A DNA stretch of 64,000 nucleotides. It comes from JBPEWY01 sp965224095. GTDB lineage: Bacteria > Bacteroidota > Bacteroidia > Flavobacteriales > Flavobacteriaceae. The stretch's first letter is position 1. Each line of letters begins with the position of its first letter. The notes below the pieces were generated by a model that was not told the origin of the DNA, did not search any database, and was given only the letters and a program-made list of their open reading frames with translations. This document shows, in pieces, positions 18,658-27,680 of the stretch. The stretch covers positions 248,001-312,000 of the forward strand of contig OZ245039.1 in NCBI GenBank assembly GCA_965224095.1, written 5' to 3'. A program made the translations under genes and the position numbers.

Positions 18658-19547
18658 AGGCTTTAGTGATTAGCGGAGGCGGGAGTAAAGGAGCCTTTGC
18701 CGGGGGAGTAGCCCAGTATTTAATACAAAAAGAAAATAAAGAATACGATATTTTTGTAGGAACATCAACAGGGAGTTTGCTTATTCCGCATCTGGCCAAT
18801 GGCCAAATAGATAAGATTTACAATATCTACACAACGGTTAATCAAAGAAAAATATTCAGTAACAATCCTTTTGTTGTTAGGCGTAAAGGCGATCGTGAAT
18901 TTGTTGCCGTAAATCACCTGAATGTGATCTGGCAACTTATTAAAGGCAAGCGCACTTTTGGTGAAAGCAAGAATCTTAGAAGAAATATCAGAAAGGGATT
19001 TACCGAAGAAGAGTTTGAACAGATCAGAGAAAGGGGAAAGGAAGTAGTGGTCACCGTTTCCAACCTCTCAAAAAATCGGGTGGAATACAAATCGATTAAC
19101 GATTTTTCACATCGGGAATTCTGCGATTGGATATGGATTTCCTGCAATTATGTTCCTTTTATGTCGCTGGCAAAGAAAAACGGTTATGAATATGCCGATG
19201 GCGGGTTGGGATGCGTGGTTCCCATCAGGGAGGCTATTAAACGGGGAGCTACCGAAGTAGATGCTATTATTCTGGAAGCCGAAAATATGGAATACGATAA
19301 AACGCTTGGGCGAAATCCGTTTTCACTAATGGTTAATTTATTCGGATTTTTACTGGATCAGGTGGAACATCACGATATTGTAGCCGGAAAACTGTCGGCA
19401 TTAAATAAAAATGTGAAATTAAATCTTTTTTATACGCCGACGCGACTTACGGAAAACTCGCTTGTTTTTAATAAAAACCTGATGGCAGACTGGTGGCATC
19501 AGGGCTTTAAATATGCCAAACAAAAAATGATATCAGAACTAAAATAA
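18654..19547 (+). CDS. Patatin-like phospholipase, copy 2
   Basis: A 297-residue paralogue of the preceding gene, overlapping it by 4 bases, which suggests translational coupling. The same catalytic elements are present: GGGSKGAFAGG, Ser38 in GTSTG, and Asp182 in ADGGLG. Both share the long conserved block YKSINDxxxxEFCDWIWISCNY before the catalytic Asp. The pair is a tandem duplication that has diverged moderately, so the two may act on different lipids or as partners. It is the last core-like gene before the AT-rich peptide island. Confidence 0.92.
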   Translation: MKALVISGGGSKGAFAGGVAQYLIQKENKEYDIFVGTSTGSLLIPHLANGQIDKIYNIYTTVNQRKIFSNNPFVVRRKGDREFVAVNHLNVIWQLIKGKRTFGESKNLRRNIRKGFTEEEFEQIRERGKEVVVTVSNLSKNRVEYKSINDFSHREFCDWIWISCNYVPFMSLAKKNGYEYADGGLGCVVPIREAIKRGATEVDAIILEAENMEYDKTLGRNPFSLMVNLFGFLLDQVEHHDIVAGKLSALNKNVKLNLFYTPTRLTENSLVFNKNLMADWWHQGFKYAKQKMISELK

Positions 19548-19972
19548 ACAAGTCTGATAATAACACCATAAAGAATTGTCGGGGATTCCAAATTCAAGAA
19601 ATTAGGCCCCATTAGAAAAAAATTATACTTAACAAAAGCTACTTAGATCCTTTCTATTTCTCGTTGTTGTAATAAAATTAACAGGATAATTTCCAGTACG
19701 TATTTTATCAGGTGTAAGGACATGGTTCTTAAAAACCTCAGTAGCTACTTTAACAAATCGAAAATCGCTACATTTTCACTGTTCACAATTGTTCGGGAAG
19801 AAAAAGAAAGTCTGTATAAATGCTGATTTGAAATTCTGTTTTAAAGATAAATTAATTCAGTTTTTATATGTGAATAATACATAATAAGTAAGGAATAACC
19901 TTACTTATTATATGGATTATTTTTAATAATTATATGAATATAATGATATTTTAGCTGTCAAAATAATCGTTT
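19548..19972. other. AT-rich intergenic stretch upstream of the oxygenase genes
   Basis: 425 bases without a convincing gene. Base composition shifts toward A+T here compared with the patatin genes. The stretch holds a perfect 13-bp hairpin (19881-19911) and probably the promoter of the following operon. A 34-codon frame at 19722-19826 has no recognisable features and is not called. Confidence 0.6.
19881..19911. promoter_or_regulatory. Perfect 13-bp inverted repeat upstream of the peptide cluster
   Basis: Arms ATAATAAGTAAGG/CCTTACTTATTAT are separated by AATAA. The hairpin lies about 60 bases before the first oxygenase start and lacks a clean T-run, so an operator or leader RNA element is as likely as a terminator. 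Its inner 8 bp (AAGTAAGG/CCTTACTT) recur in the terminator after the transporter gene. Confidence 0.6.
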
Positions 19973-21241
19973 ATGTCAGCAACAGTTATTAGGAAATCTT
20001 TCTCGAAAGAGTGGTGGGACAATTTTTATAAGGATTCTAGAAAAATGACTATTCCCTTGGTAATTGAGGATTTGATAAAGGAGGATGTACCAAAGTTAAG
20101 AGATTCAATATTCGAAATGCTTCAGAATTTAAAGAACGAAAATAATTTTGTGGCTTGGAGAGTATGGGTAGATGGGAAGTTGGATAAAAAAATGAAACAA
20201 TCCATTATTGATGACCCTATTAGAGATTATTCGGATCTCATTCCATGGCAAAAAAGACATTTTGGTGACAAAAAATTTGGAATTATATTAAATAATGGAC
20301 AGCGATATAGTACTGAAGCAAGGAACTTAATAAGTAATTACTTTGAACCTTTTCTCAAAGATAAACCACCATTTGGAGGAATTAATTTTTCAATTTTTAT
20401 TGGTAATTATGGATGGACTCCGATAGGTATTCATGAGGATCATACGGGTTCTTTTGTAATGCATTTTCATTTGGGACCAGGCGATAAAACTATGTATATG
20501 TGGGAAAGGTCAAATTATAAAGGAACTCTGGAAGGTGGAGAAAATGAAGAAAAACCACTGGGATATTTGCCTTTTGCAGATTATGTCTGTCCTTTCAAAG
20601 AAGGTGATATTTTCTTCATGCCATGGAACTACTACCATATAGGTAAATCCAGTGAATTATCATTGGGGCTCACGGTCTGGTTTAATTACATTACGGTGGA
20701 TGGATTAGTCAATGGGGTCTGGGAGAGTGGTTTAAATGAAATTATGGACGATGAATATAAAAAAATAAATAACGAAGAAACTGTTGCAAACCTCTTTAAT
20801 GTAAATGATACTAACTCGTTGGGAGATATAATGAATTTATTGGAAGAAGATATCATAAATACTCCCCTAAAGGATTTTCTTAAAACATCTCTGGAGGATT
20901 ATAATGATGCGCTACAAAGTAACGGGTGGTACGATCGGGGTGATTTAATATTTAAAAGGGACAACGTAGAGCTTAAGGAGAATGATTTGATAAAGCTCAA
21001 TGGTCCAAAAATGATTTACAGGAGGTCAGATGAAAAAATTAAGATCTTTCATCGAGGAGAAAAAATTATGTTGCATTATCATCCTGATATTGAATCTTTA
21101 GTGAATACTTTGAATTTAGCTGAATCTTATAATGTTAAAATGCTTCTTGACGGTTTATTTACTGATTGGCCCGAGGGAATAGGTGTTCGGATATTGGAAA
21201 TTTTATGTGAAAACGACGTTTTGTTAACGATCAATGATTAG
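19973..21241 (+). CDS. JmjC/cupin-like 2-oxoglutarate Fe(II) oxygenase, candidate peptide-modifying enzyme 1
   Basis: A 422-residue soluble protein without a signal peptide. The centre (about 135-240) has the layout of a JmjC-type double-stranded beta-helix: GNYGWTPIGIHEDH gives an HxD pair (His154, Asp156), and the distal ligand is His222 in YYHIG after the turn GDIFFMPW. These residues would bind Fe(II). The family as a whole hydroxylates protein side chains (FIH, YcfD types). The N-terminus carries an F-S-x-x-WW-x-x-F element shared with the next gene. The C-terminal third, after about 300, looks like a small alpha/beta, winged-helix-like domain. Its place before a GG-leader peptide gene suggests hydroxylation of that peptide; this is inference. 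Confidence 0.8.
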   Translation: MSATVIRKSFSKEWWDNFYKDSRKMTIPLVIEDLIKEDVPKLRDSIFEMLQNLKNENNFVAWRVWVDGKLDKKMKQSIIDDPIRDYSDLIPWQKRHFGDKKFGIILNNGQRYSTEARNLISNYFEPFLKDKPPFGGINFSIFIGNYGWTPIGIHEDHTGSFVMHFHLGPGDKTMYMWERSNYKGTLEGGENEEKPLGYLPFADYVCPFKEGDIFFMPWNYYHIGKSSELSLGLTVWFNYITVDGLVNGVWESGLNEIMDDEYKKINNEETVANLFNVNDTNSLGDIMNLLEEDIINTPLKDFLKTSLEDYNDALQSNGWYDRGDLIFKRDNVELKENDLIKLNGPKMIYRRSDEKIKIFHRGEKIMLHYHPDIESLVNTLNLAESYNVKMLLDGLFTDWPEGIGVRILEILCENDVLLTIND

Positions 21242-21247
21242 TTAAAA

Positions 21248-22561
21248 ATGGAAACTCAACTAGTAGAAAAAAGCTCAAATACCTTTACGGGTAAATGGTG
21301 GGAAGAATTTGTGCAAAACACAAATAATTTTACAGAACATCATTTGGTAAAAGATGGTTTGAATGGATCAAATATTGAGGCCATTAAAGAATTGACGGAA
21401 AGCATCATTAAAAAAGTGGTTTCCGATAAAAAAAGGCATACAGGGTTAAGAATCTGGAAAGATGGGGATTACAAGAAAGAGCATTCTAAAATTTTTAAAA
21501 AAAATCCCATTCAGGCAAATGAAGGAATTCAAGAGTGGAAAGAAAGAGTGTTGCCCGATGAAAAATTTGGATTGTTTCTGAATCATGCCAATACGCACTC
21601 AGAAGAATTATCACAGCATCTACTAAATTACCTTGCTCCATTTTACGAGAAGTTTGGAATACCCGTAAATGGAATAAGTACCACAATAATTTTGGGAGAT
21701 TATGGCTGGACGCCCCTAGGCATTCACAGAGATTTTCTAGGAGAATATATAGTTCACTTACATTTAGGCCCGGGAAGAAAAGATATGTATATATGGGAAA
21801 AGAAAAAGTCTGATAAATATGGGTATAAGTATAAAGTGATGACGGAAAACATAGATGATTTTATGAATGATTACTCATATAAAATATCTATTGATAAAGG
21901 AGATATTTTTGGAATGACTGGCAAAAAGGTTCATATTGGCAATACACATGAATTTTCCATAAGTCTGGTCATTGAATTTAATGGTCTTACGAAAAAAGAG
22001 TTTATTGAAAAAATGTGGTTTTCTGTTGGAAAAGAACTTTTTAATCAAAATTTTACCGGTGATAAAGCCATAATTCTACCCTCTAGAACAGAATATCAAA
22101 GTGAAAAGGAGTATTTCGAATTTATTCTTAGAAGACTGAAACATTATAACGTAGATGTAGGGCAAACTATAAAGTCTGTTATGAATTCCGTATATAAAGA
22201 GTTTACTCATTCGCTTTTTAGTAAACAAGGATTTTCATCCTCTCCATACTTAAACATAAATAGTAAGCGTAAAAAGAAAGAGTTTAAGAAAAAGTTAAAA
22301 AATACTTCTTTTATACAATTGACTCTACCGTATAGAATTTTATATTACAAAAAGGGAGATCATTTGGTGATGTTTATAAGAGGAGTTAAACTGAAAACTT
22401 TATATCACCAAAACGTCGTTGATTTTCTCGATACACTTAATAGGGGGGATAAACTGAAACTAAATAATGTCGAGAAGACCATACTAAAGGATTGGAACCC
22501 AAAAGCCATAACAAAAATGTTATATGTTCTTTGGGTGAATAGGGGAATAGAATTTGTTTAG
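21248..22561 (+). CDS. JmjC/cupin-like 2-oxoglutarate Fe(II) oxygenase, candidate peptide-modifying enzyme 2
   Basis: A 437-residue diverged paralogue of the preceding gene, starting 6 bases after it. Conserved features: N-terminal F-T-G-K-WW-E-E-F, LGDYGWTPLGIHRDF with the HxD pair His160/Asp162, HLHLGPG, and distal His229 in KVHIG. The core is conserved, whereas the C-terminal domain is more basic and differs more, so the two enzymes probably modify different residues or form a heteromer. No transmembrane segment or signal is present. The precursor peptide gene begins 55 bases downstream. Loss of function is unlikely, as all three metal ligands are in place. Confidence 0.8.
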   Translation: METQLVEKSSNTFTGKWWEEFVQNTNNFTEHHLVKDGLNGSNIEAIKELTESIIKKVVSDKKRHTGLRIWKDGDYKKEHSKIFKKNPIQANEGIQEWKERVLPDEKFGLFLNHANTHSEELSQHLLNYLAPFYEKFGIPVNGISTTIILGDYGWTPLGIHRDFLGEYIVHLHLGPGRKDMYIWEKKKSDKYGYKYKVMTENIDDFMNDYSYKISIDKGDIFGMTGKKVHIGNTHEFSISLVIEFNGLTKKEFIEKMWFSVGKELFNQNFTGDKAIILPSRTEYQSEKEYFEFILRRLKHYNVDVGQTIKSVMNSVYKEFTHSLFSKQGFSSSPYLNINSKRKKKEFKKKLKNTSFIQLTLPYRILYYKKGDHLVMFIRGVKLKTLYHQNVVDFLDTLNRGDKLKLNNVEKTILKDWNPKAITKMLYVLWVNRGIEFV

Positions 22562-22616
22562 GGAAATAGCTATTTTATATATTTAATTTAACGTTTAATC
22601 ATTAAAAACAAATGTC

Positions 22617-22775
22617 ATGAGTAAAAAAGATTTTGACAAGTTCTTAGGTAAAAAGACCAAGTCTCCACTAGATACCGACAAAATTTATGGAGGATCGGCA
22701 GCTAATCACAAGGTAACAGTTACGGAAAAAGTAACAGTAACAACGGAAAAAGTGGTAGTAAGAGTAGAAGAATAA
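22617..22775 (+). CDS. Gly-Gly leader precursor peptide with K-V-x-V repeat core
   Basis: A 52-residue peptide too short for standard calling. Residues 1-26 form a charged leader ending K-I-Y-G-G (Gly25-Gly26), the cut site expected for C39 peptidases. The predicted core (27-52) begins S-A-A-N-H and continues with three imperfect units, each opening with Lys then V-x-V: KVTVTE, KVTVTTE and KVVVRVEE. It is rich in Val, Thr, Lys and Glu and has no Cys, so lanthionine or disulfide chemistry is ruled out; side-chain hydroxylation of Asn, His or Lys by the neighbouring oxygenases would fit. ATG 22617 is used because the ATG 5 bases earlier stops after one more codon. A terminator follows closely. 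Confidence 0.8.
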   Translation: MSKKDFDKFLGKKTKSPLDTDKIYGGSAANHKVTVTEKVTVTTEKVVVRVEE

Positions 22776-22803
22776 TACTAGGATTATTCTGTTACAAAAG
22801 AAG

Positions 22804-22833
22804 AGGTTGTTTCTCAAAGAGACAACCTTTTTA
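22804..22833 (+). terminator. Terminator after the precursor gene
   Basis: Stem AGGTTGT-TT-CTC/GAG-ACAACCT with loop AAA and a short bulge is followed by TTTTT. It sits 29 bases after the precursor stop. It may allow the precursor to be expressed at a higher level than the downstream export genes. Confidence 0.75.
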
Positions 22834-23002
22834 ATTGATAGTACTATGCTTTAATAGCGTGCTTTTATATTGAAAAACGTTTTATAATATCGTTATGAAT
22901 ATTTGACAGATGAATAGTACATAATTTTCATATATTTATTAATATTTTTTTAAAAAAATAATATACAGTTCAGATATATTCCTGTATTTAATTAATAAAA
23001 GA

Positions 23003-25402
23003 ATGTATTATATCATAAGATTTTTATTAATTTTTGTTTACGTGTTTTCAAGTACCCTGTTTTGCCAGGAAAAAACACTTTTTGCTGAAAAGCTAAATAA
23101 TCAATTAAAAATAGATGGGAAATTGGAAGATTGGCAATTGAAAGCTTATAACTTAATTCAGACGGCGCCGGATAATGGCGTAAACTCGAGAGAAAAGATA
23201 GAAGTAAGTATTATGTATGACCAGGAATTTTTATATGTAGGAGCCAAACTTTATATAAATGCCGATAGCATAAATACAAATTTAACCTTTAGAGATGATT
23301 TGAGCAACAATGATTATTTTGGAATTACTCTGGATCCTTATGGCAAGGGTTCAGAAGGGTATAGTTTTATTGTTACTCCCGGGGGAACACAGTATGACAG
23401 CAAGTATGGCGCGGACGGTTCTGAGTTTTCTGAATGGAACGCGGTATGGGAAAGCAAAGTACTAATTCAAAAGAATTTTTGGACAGTTGAAATGAAAATA
23501 CCATTTAATTTTTTGCGATTTGACAAGGACAATCTTTCTGATTTCAGATTTAATATGGTGAGATTTATCAGTCTCTATAATGAACAATCGTGGTGGAACC
23601 ATATTGATCCGAAAAAAAATGGATTCCTCAACCAATTTGGATATCTAAAAGGAATAAATAATATAAACACACCCATTAATATTTCTTTTTATCCCTTTAC
23701 AACAGCTTTGTACAAAAATGATGTTGGTAATCATTCTCAAGATTTTGATTTTAATGCAGGTTTGGACGTTAGGTATGTGCATAATAATACTTTTACCGTA
23801 GATGCTTCTATAATCCCTGACTTTAGTCAAACCACTTTTGATAATGAGATTTTGAATCTATCTGCTTTTGAGGTTAAGTTTGACGAAAACAGACAGTTTT
23901 TTACTGAAGGCACGGATTTATTCAATAGGAGTGATTTTTTTTATAGTCGTCGAATGGGTGGAACTCCTTATTTATCTCCTCAAAATATTAACGATGAAAC
24001 TGTTTCGGAGTATCCCAATTCAACTCAAATCTTAAACCTTCTCAAGGTTACGGGCCGTACCGACAATGGTCTTGGAATTGGTGTTTTAAACGGAATCGTT
24101 GGAAGAGAGTATGTTAAATACGATTCTGGAAATAAAGAGTTAATAAATCCATTATCCAATTATAACTCAATTGTATTTGATAAAGCACTTAAAAATAATT
24201 CCTTTCTTTATTTAGCCAACAGTTCTGTTTTAAGAGAGAACAGCTCTACCGATTTTAACCTTACAGAATTTAAATTTAGAGGGTTTGATAGAGATCAGGA
24301 TTATTCCCTATCATTATCAGCTTCGCTGTCGCAACACTATCAAAAAAATGCAACAGATTTGGGATATTATTATAAGGTTGAACTAGGAAAAGTGAGTGGA
24401 AATTTTCAGGGTGGAGTATCACACAAATTTTATGATAAGAATTTTGATCCTAATGATTTTGGTTTTCTTTCCAGAAATAATCTCGCATCTTTTTCCGGTT
24501 TTTTTTCCTATATACGATTTAATCCGTTTTGGAAACTAAATGGATTGAATTTGTCATTGACATTTAAGCAGGATTATTATCAGTCTCTTTGGGAGAGAGA
24601 AAGAACGAGATTTCAACTGAATTCAAGAGCTACCTTAAAAAATAATGATTTATTAAGTATAGGTGCTTACTTGAGATTAAAGGGAAAAGACTTTTTTGAA
24701 CCAAGGATTCCGGATCGATTTTCTATGGTCGCTGCAAATTTTCAGCCTTATGTAGAGTATATTACAGATACGAATGATCCGTTTTATGTCCAAGGGTATT
24801 TTTTTTATAAATATTATTTTGATTCTCCATTTAATTATGAGGTTAAAACAGGTTACTTTTTAAATCAAAACGTAAACAACAGATTGAAATTAAGTTTAGG
24901 GCAGGATTATGAATATTTAGCTTCAAATATGGGAGTTTTATTTGTTGATGGGTCACAGATATACGAAAATGATTTGATTCATTTTTCTGAGAGAGATGTT
25001 TATAATTTAACTACTTCTCTCAAAGGTAGTTATCTGTTGAACAAAAAAATGGGATTCACCGTAAGCTTGAGACACTTTTGGGCTCAGGTAAAAAATATTT
25101 CACCGTATTATATAAATACAAGCGGTCAATTTTATAAAAGTAATGTAGAAATAGATTATACAGATCGACAAATCAATTATAATTTGTTTAATCTTGATTT
25201 TTTATACAAATGGCAATTCGCGCCTGGTAGCGAACTATCATTTAATTGGCAAAATGCGATTGCTGTAAATGATAAAAATTTGGAAAATAATTTCTTCAGG
25301 AACGTTTCAAATACTTTTAAAAAGGAAAATGGAATTCATACGTTTTCCTTTAAACTAGTCTATTTTATAGATTTTAACAAGTTAAAAAAGAATGTTCAAT
25401 AG
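23003..25402 (+). CDS. DUF5916-type outer-membrane protein with CBM9-like N-terminal domain
   Basis: A 799-residue exported protein with a signal peptide ending near T-L-F-C-Q. Residues about 25-215 form a CBM9-like beta-sandwich (IDGKLEDWQ, then MKIPFNFLRF). The middle has the DUF5916 hallmark (IPDFSQTTFDN, FEVKFDENRQFFTEGTDLF), and from about 350 to the end alternating aromatic strands indicate an outer-membrane beta-barrel. Such proteins are frequent in Bacteroidetes, with no settled function. This copy lies between a peptide precursor and its exporter and overlaps the exporter by 11 bases. A role in taking the peptide across or attaching it to the outer membrane is plausible but unproven. 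Confidence 0.85.
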   Translation: MYYIIRFLLIFVYVFSSTLFCQEKTLFAEKLNNQLKIDGKLEDWQLKAYNLIQTAPDNGVNSREKIEVSIMYDQEFLYVGAKLYINADSINTNLTFRDDLSNNDYFGITLDPYGKGSEGYSFIVTPGGTQYDSKYGADGSEFSEWNAVWESKVLIQKNFWTVEMKIPFNFLRFDKDNLSDFRFNMVRFISLYNEQSWWNHIDPKKNGFLNQFGYLKGINNINTPINISFYPFTTALYKNDVGNHSQDFDFNAGLDVRYVHNNTFTVDASIIPDFSQTTFDNEILNLSAFEVKFDENRQFFTEGTDLFNRSDFFYSRRMGGTPYLSPQNINDETVSEYPNSTQILNLLKVTGRTDNGLGIGVLNGIVGREYVKYDSGNKELINPLSNYNSIVFDKALKNNSFLYLANSSVLRENSSTDFNLTEFKFRGFDRDQDYSLSLSASLSQHYQKNATDLGYYYKVELGKVSGNFQGGVSHKFYDKNFDPNDFGFLSRNNLASFSGFFSYIRFNPFWKLNGLNLSLTFKQDYYQSLWERERTRFQLNSRATLKNNDLLSIGAYLRLKGKDFFEPRIPDRFSMVAANFQPYVEYITDTNDPFYVQGYFFYKYYFDSPFNYEVKTGYFLNQNVNNRLKLSLGQDYEYLASNMGVLFVDGSQIYENDLIHFSERDVYNLTTSLKGSYLLNKKMGFTVSLRHFWAQVKNISPYYINTSGQFYKSNVEIDYTDRQINYNLFNLDFLYKWQFAPGSELSFNWQNAIAVNDKNLENNFFRNVSNTFKKENGIHTFSFKLVYFIDFNKLKKNVQ

Positions 25403-27572
25403 ATTCCCATTATATATACAGTCAGAGTCTAAAGATTGTGGTCCTTCATGCCTTAAAATAATAGCTAGGTATTATGGAAATAATGTGGATATAGAATATC
25501 TCAGAAAAGTAAGTGAAACAACCAGATCCGGAACTTCATTGACAGGTTTGATTCGTGCAGCTAAAAAAATCGGATTTAAAGCAGTTGCCTCAAAAGAATC
25601 ATTTTCAATTCTAAAAAAAGAGGTTCCCCTTCCGGTAATAGCACATTGGAACCAGGATCATTTTGTTGTTGTTTATGAGATTACAAATGATAAGGTTTAT
25701 GTGTCAGATCCTGAATTGGGAAAGGTTAAATATACCCATTCAGATTTTATGGATAAATGGTTGGAAAATGATGAAAATGGTGAAGGAATTTTACTTTTAT
25801 TGAATTTTAATGTAAATGAAAACTTTCAACTTCCAAAAGAGGCAGTTGAAAAAAAGGTGGATATATCCTTTATTTCTTCTCATCTCAAAAATTATAAAAA
25901 GTCATTCATTAGAATCTCGGTTTTAGTTTTTATAGCCAGTATTTTGGAACTGGCATTTCCTTATTTGACACAGCAAATTATAGATAGGGGAGTTCAATTT
26001 AAAGACGTAAATTTCATCTTCTTATCGGCCGCATCATATATTCTTATTTTTATCGGATATAAGGCGGCAAATATTATTAGGAATTGGGTTGTAATAAAAT
26101 TGAGTATGCGATTTAACATACAACTAATATCAAACTTTATTAAGAAATTAACACTCCTTCCGATTGCCTATTATGATTCAAAAATTACAGGTGATATTTT
26201 TCAACGAATAAGCGATCACGAGTTTCTTGAAAAATTCTTTACTTCCAATTCCATTGGAGCTTTATTTTCCATACTTAATATATTAATTTTTAGCGGACTT
26301 TTTTTATGGTATAATGACAATATTTTTTTAATTTTTTTAGTAGGTACCATAATCCATATAGCGTGGATTTTTCTTTTTTTCAGTAAACGAAAAGTATTGG
26401 ATTTTAAATTCTTTTCAATTAAAAGCAAAGAAAATAATAAAATTATTGAGTTAATACATGGAATGCAGGACATTAAACTTAACGGTTATGAAGAACCCAA
26501 AAAAAAGGAATGGGAAGAAATAAGAACTAGCCTATACAAGCGGGATATGGAAAGTATGAAGGTTGAACAATTTCAATTGGATGGAGCCTCCTTTATTAAG
26601 GAAATAAAAAATATATCAATCATTATTATGTCATCTCTATTGGTTGTAAATAATAAGCTTTCCTTTGGTACCCTATTAGCAATTTCCTATATAATTGGAC
26701 ATTTAAATGCGCCTATTGAAAAATTAGTTTCTTTTTTGAATAATATTCAGGATTTAAGATTGGGGTTTAGAAGAATATTGGAAATTCATAATAAAGATAT
26801 TGAAGGAGAAGGAAAATCATTGGTTAAGAATTTTAAAATGGGAGACGTTACAATTAACAATGTAGATTTTAAATATCAAGGCACCTCAGAAAATGTTCTT
26901 AATAATATCTCATTCTCAATTCCCTTTAAAAAAACAACAGCCATAGTTGGAGCAAGTGGTTCCGGAAAAACCACACTGTTAAAATTGCTTTTAAAATTTT
27001 ATGAGGTTAATTCCGGATCAATAAAAGTAAACGGATTAAATATTAATGATTTAGATTATAATTCCTGGAGAAATAAATGTGGCGTAATTATGCAGGAATC
27101 CTATATTTTTAATGACTCAATCGAAAATAATATTATTCTTGCACAAGAAAGTAATTTTGAAAAAATGAAGCAGGCATGCTTGGTATGTAATATTCATGGA
27201 TTTATTCAAGGATTACCTTTAGGTTATCAGACAAAAATTGGTAATGAAGGTGTTGAAATAAGTTCAGGACAAAAACAACGAATTTTGATGGCGAGAGCTA
27301 TATATAAAAATCCGGAATTTCTGTTATTTGACGAGGCAACTTCCGCTTTAGATGCCCAAAATGAAAAAGAAATTTCCAAAAAGTTGGAGTCCGTTTTTAA
27401 AAATAGAACCGTATTGCTAATTGCTCATAGATTAAGTACTATCAAAAATGCTGATAATATTATTGTATTATCAAACAATGGCAATATTGTGGAAATGGGA
27501 CCTCATATGGAATTGATAAAAAATAAGGGACATTATCATCAATTAATTAAAAACCAGCTGGAATTAAATTAA
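25392..27572 (+). CDS. Peptidase-containing ABC transporter (C39 PCAT)
   Basis: A 726-residue exporter that removes Gly-Gly leaders and moves the mature peptide across the inner membrane. The N-terminal C39 peptidase (about 5-130) has Gln10 (oxyanion), Cys16 in KDCGPSCLK, His90 in QDHFVV and Asp106 in SDPELG, all intact. A six-helix membrane domain follows (about 165-450), then an ATPase domain with Walker A GASGSGKTT near residue 520, signature SSGQKQR (one change from LSGGQ) and Walker B LLFDEATSALD near 645, with AHRLST as the H-loop. It overlaps the barrel gene by 11 bases. No HlyD-type adaptor is next to it. Confidence 0.95.
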   Translation: MFNRFPLYIQSESKDCGPSCLKIIARYYGNNVDIEYLRKVSETTRSGTSLTGLIRAAKKIGFKAVASKESFSILKKEVPLPVIAHWNQDHFVVVYEITNDKVYVSDPELGKVKYTHSDFMDKWLENDENGEGILLLLNFNVNENFQLPKEAVEKKVDISFISSHLKNYKKSFIRISVLVFIASILELAFPYLTQQIIDRGVQFKDVNFIFLSAASYILIFIGYKAANIIRNWVVIKLSMRFNIQLISNFIKKLTLLPIAYYDSKITGDIFQRISDHEFLEKFFTSNSIGALFSILNILIFSGLFLWYNDNIFLIFLVGTIIHIAWIFLFFSKRKVLDFKFFSIKSKENNKIIELIHGMQDIKLNGYEEPKKKEWEEIRTSLYKRDMESMKVEQFQLDGASFIKEIKNISIIIMSSLLVVNNKLSFGTLLAISYIIGHLNAPIEKLVSFLNNIQDLRLGFRRILEIHNKDIEGEGKSLVKNFKMGDVTINNVDFKYQGTSENVLNNISFSIPFKKTTAIVGASGSGKTTLLKLLLKFYEVNSGSIKVNGLNINDLDYNSWRNKCGVIMQESYIFNDSIENNIILAQESNFEKMKQACLVCNIHGFIQGLPLGYQTKIGNEGVEISSGQKQRILMARAIYKNPEFLLFDEATSALDAQNEKEISKKLESVFKNRTVLLIAHRLSTIKNADNIIVLSNNGNIVEMGPHMELIKNKGHYHQLIKNQLELN

Positions 27573-27581
27573 CTGTTTGAG

Positions 27582-27606
27582 AAGTAAGGATTTGCCTTAC
27601 TTTTTA
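27582..27606 (+). terminator. Terminator after the exporter gene
   Basis: Stem AAGTAAGG/CCTTACTT with loop ATTTG runs into TTTTT. The arms equal the inner part of the hairpin at 19881-19911, upstream of the first oxygenase gene. Confidence 0.85.
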
Positions 27607-27680
27607 GAAGGTATTACCGTGATGTAAATAGAAAAAAAATACCTATTTTTATAAACTCCAAATTAATAATAACCGATGAG

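Noticed and set aside
19722..19826. 34-codon open frame in the AT-rich stretch before the oxygenases
   Set aside because: No GG motif, no signal peptide, no cysteine pattern and no plausible ribosome-entry context; chance frames of this size are expected in AT-rich DNA.
22776..23002. Search for a second precursor copy between the first precursor and the barrel gene
   Set aside because: Apart from the terminator only AT-rich sequence is present; no frame with a GG leader was found.
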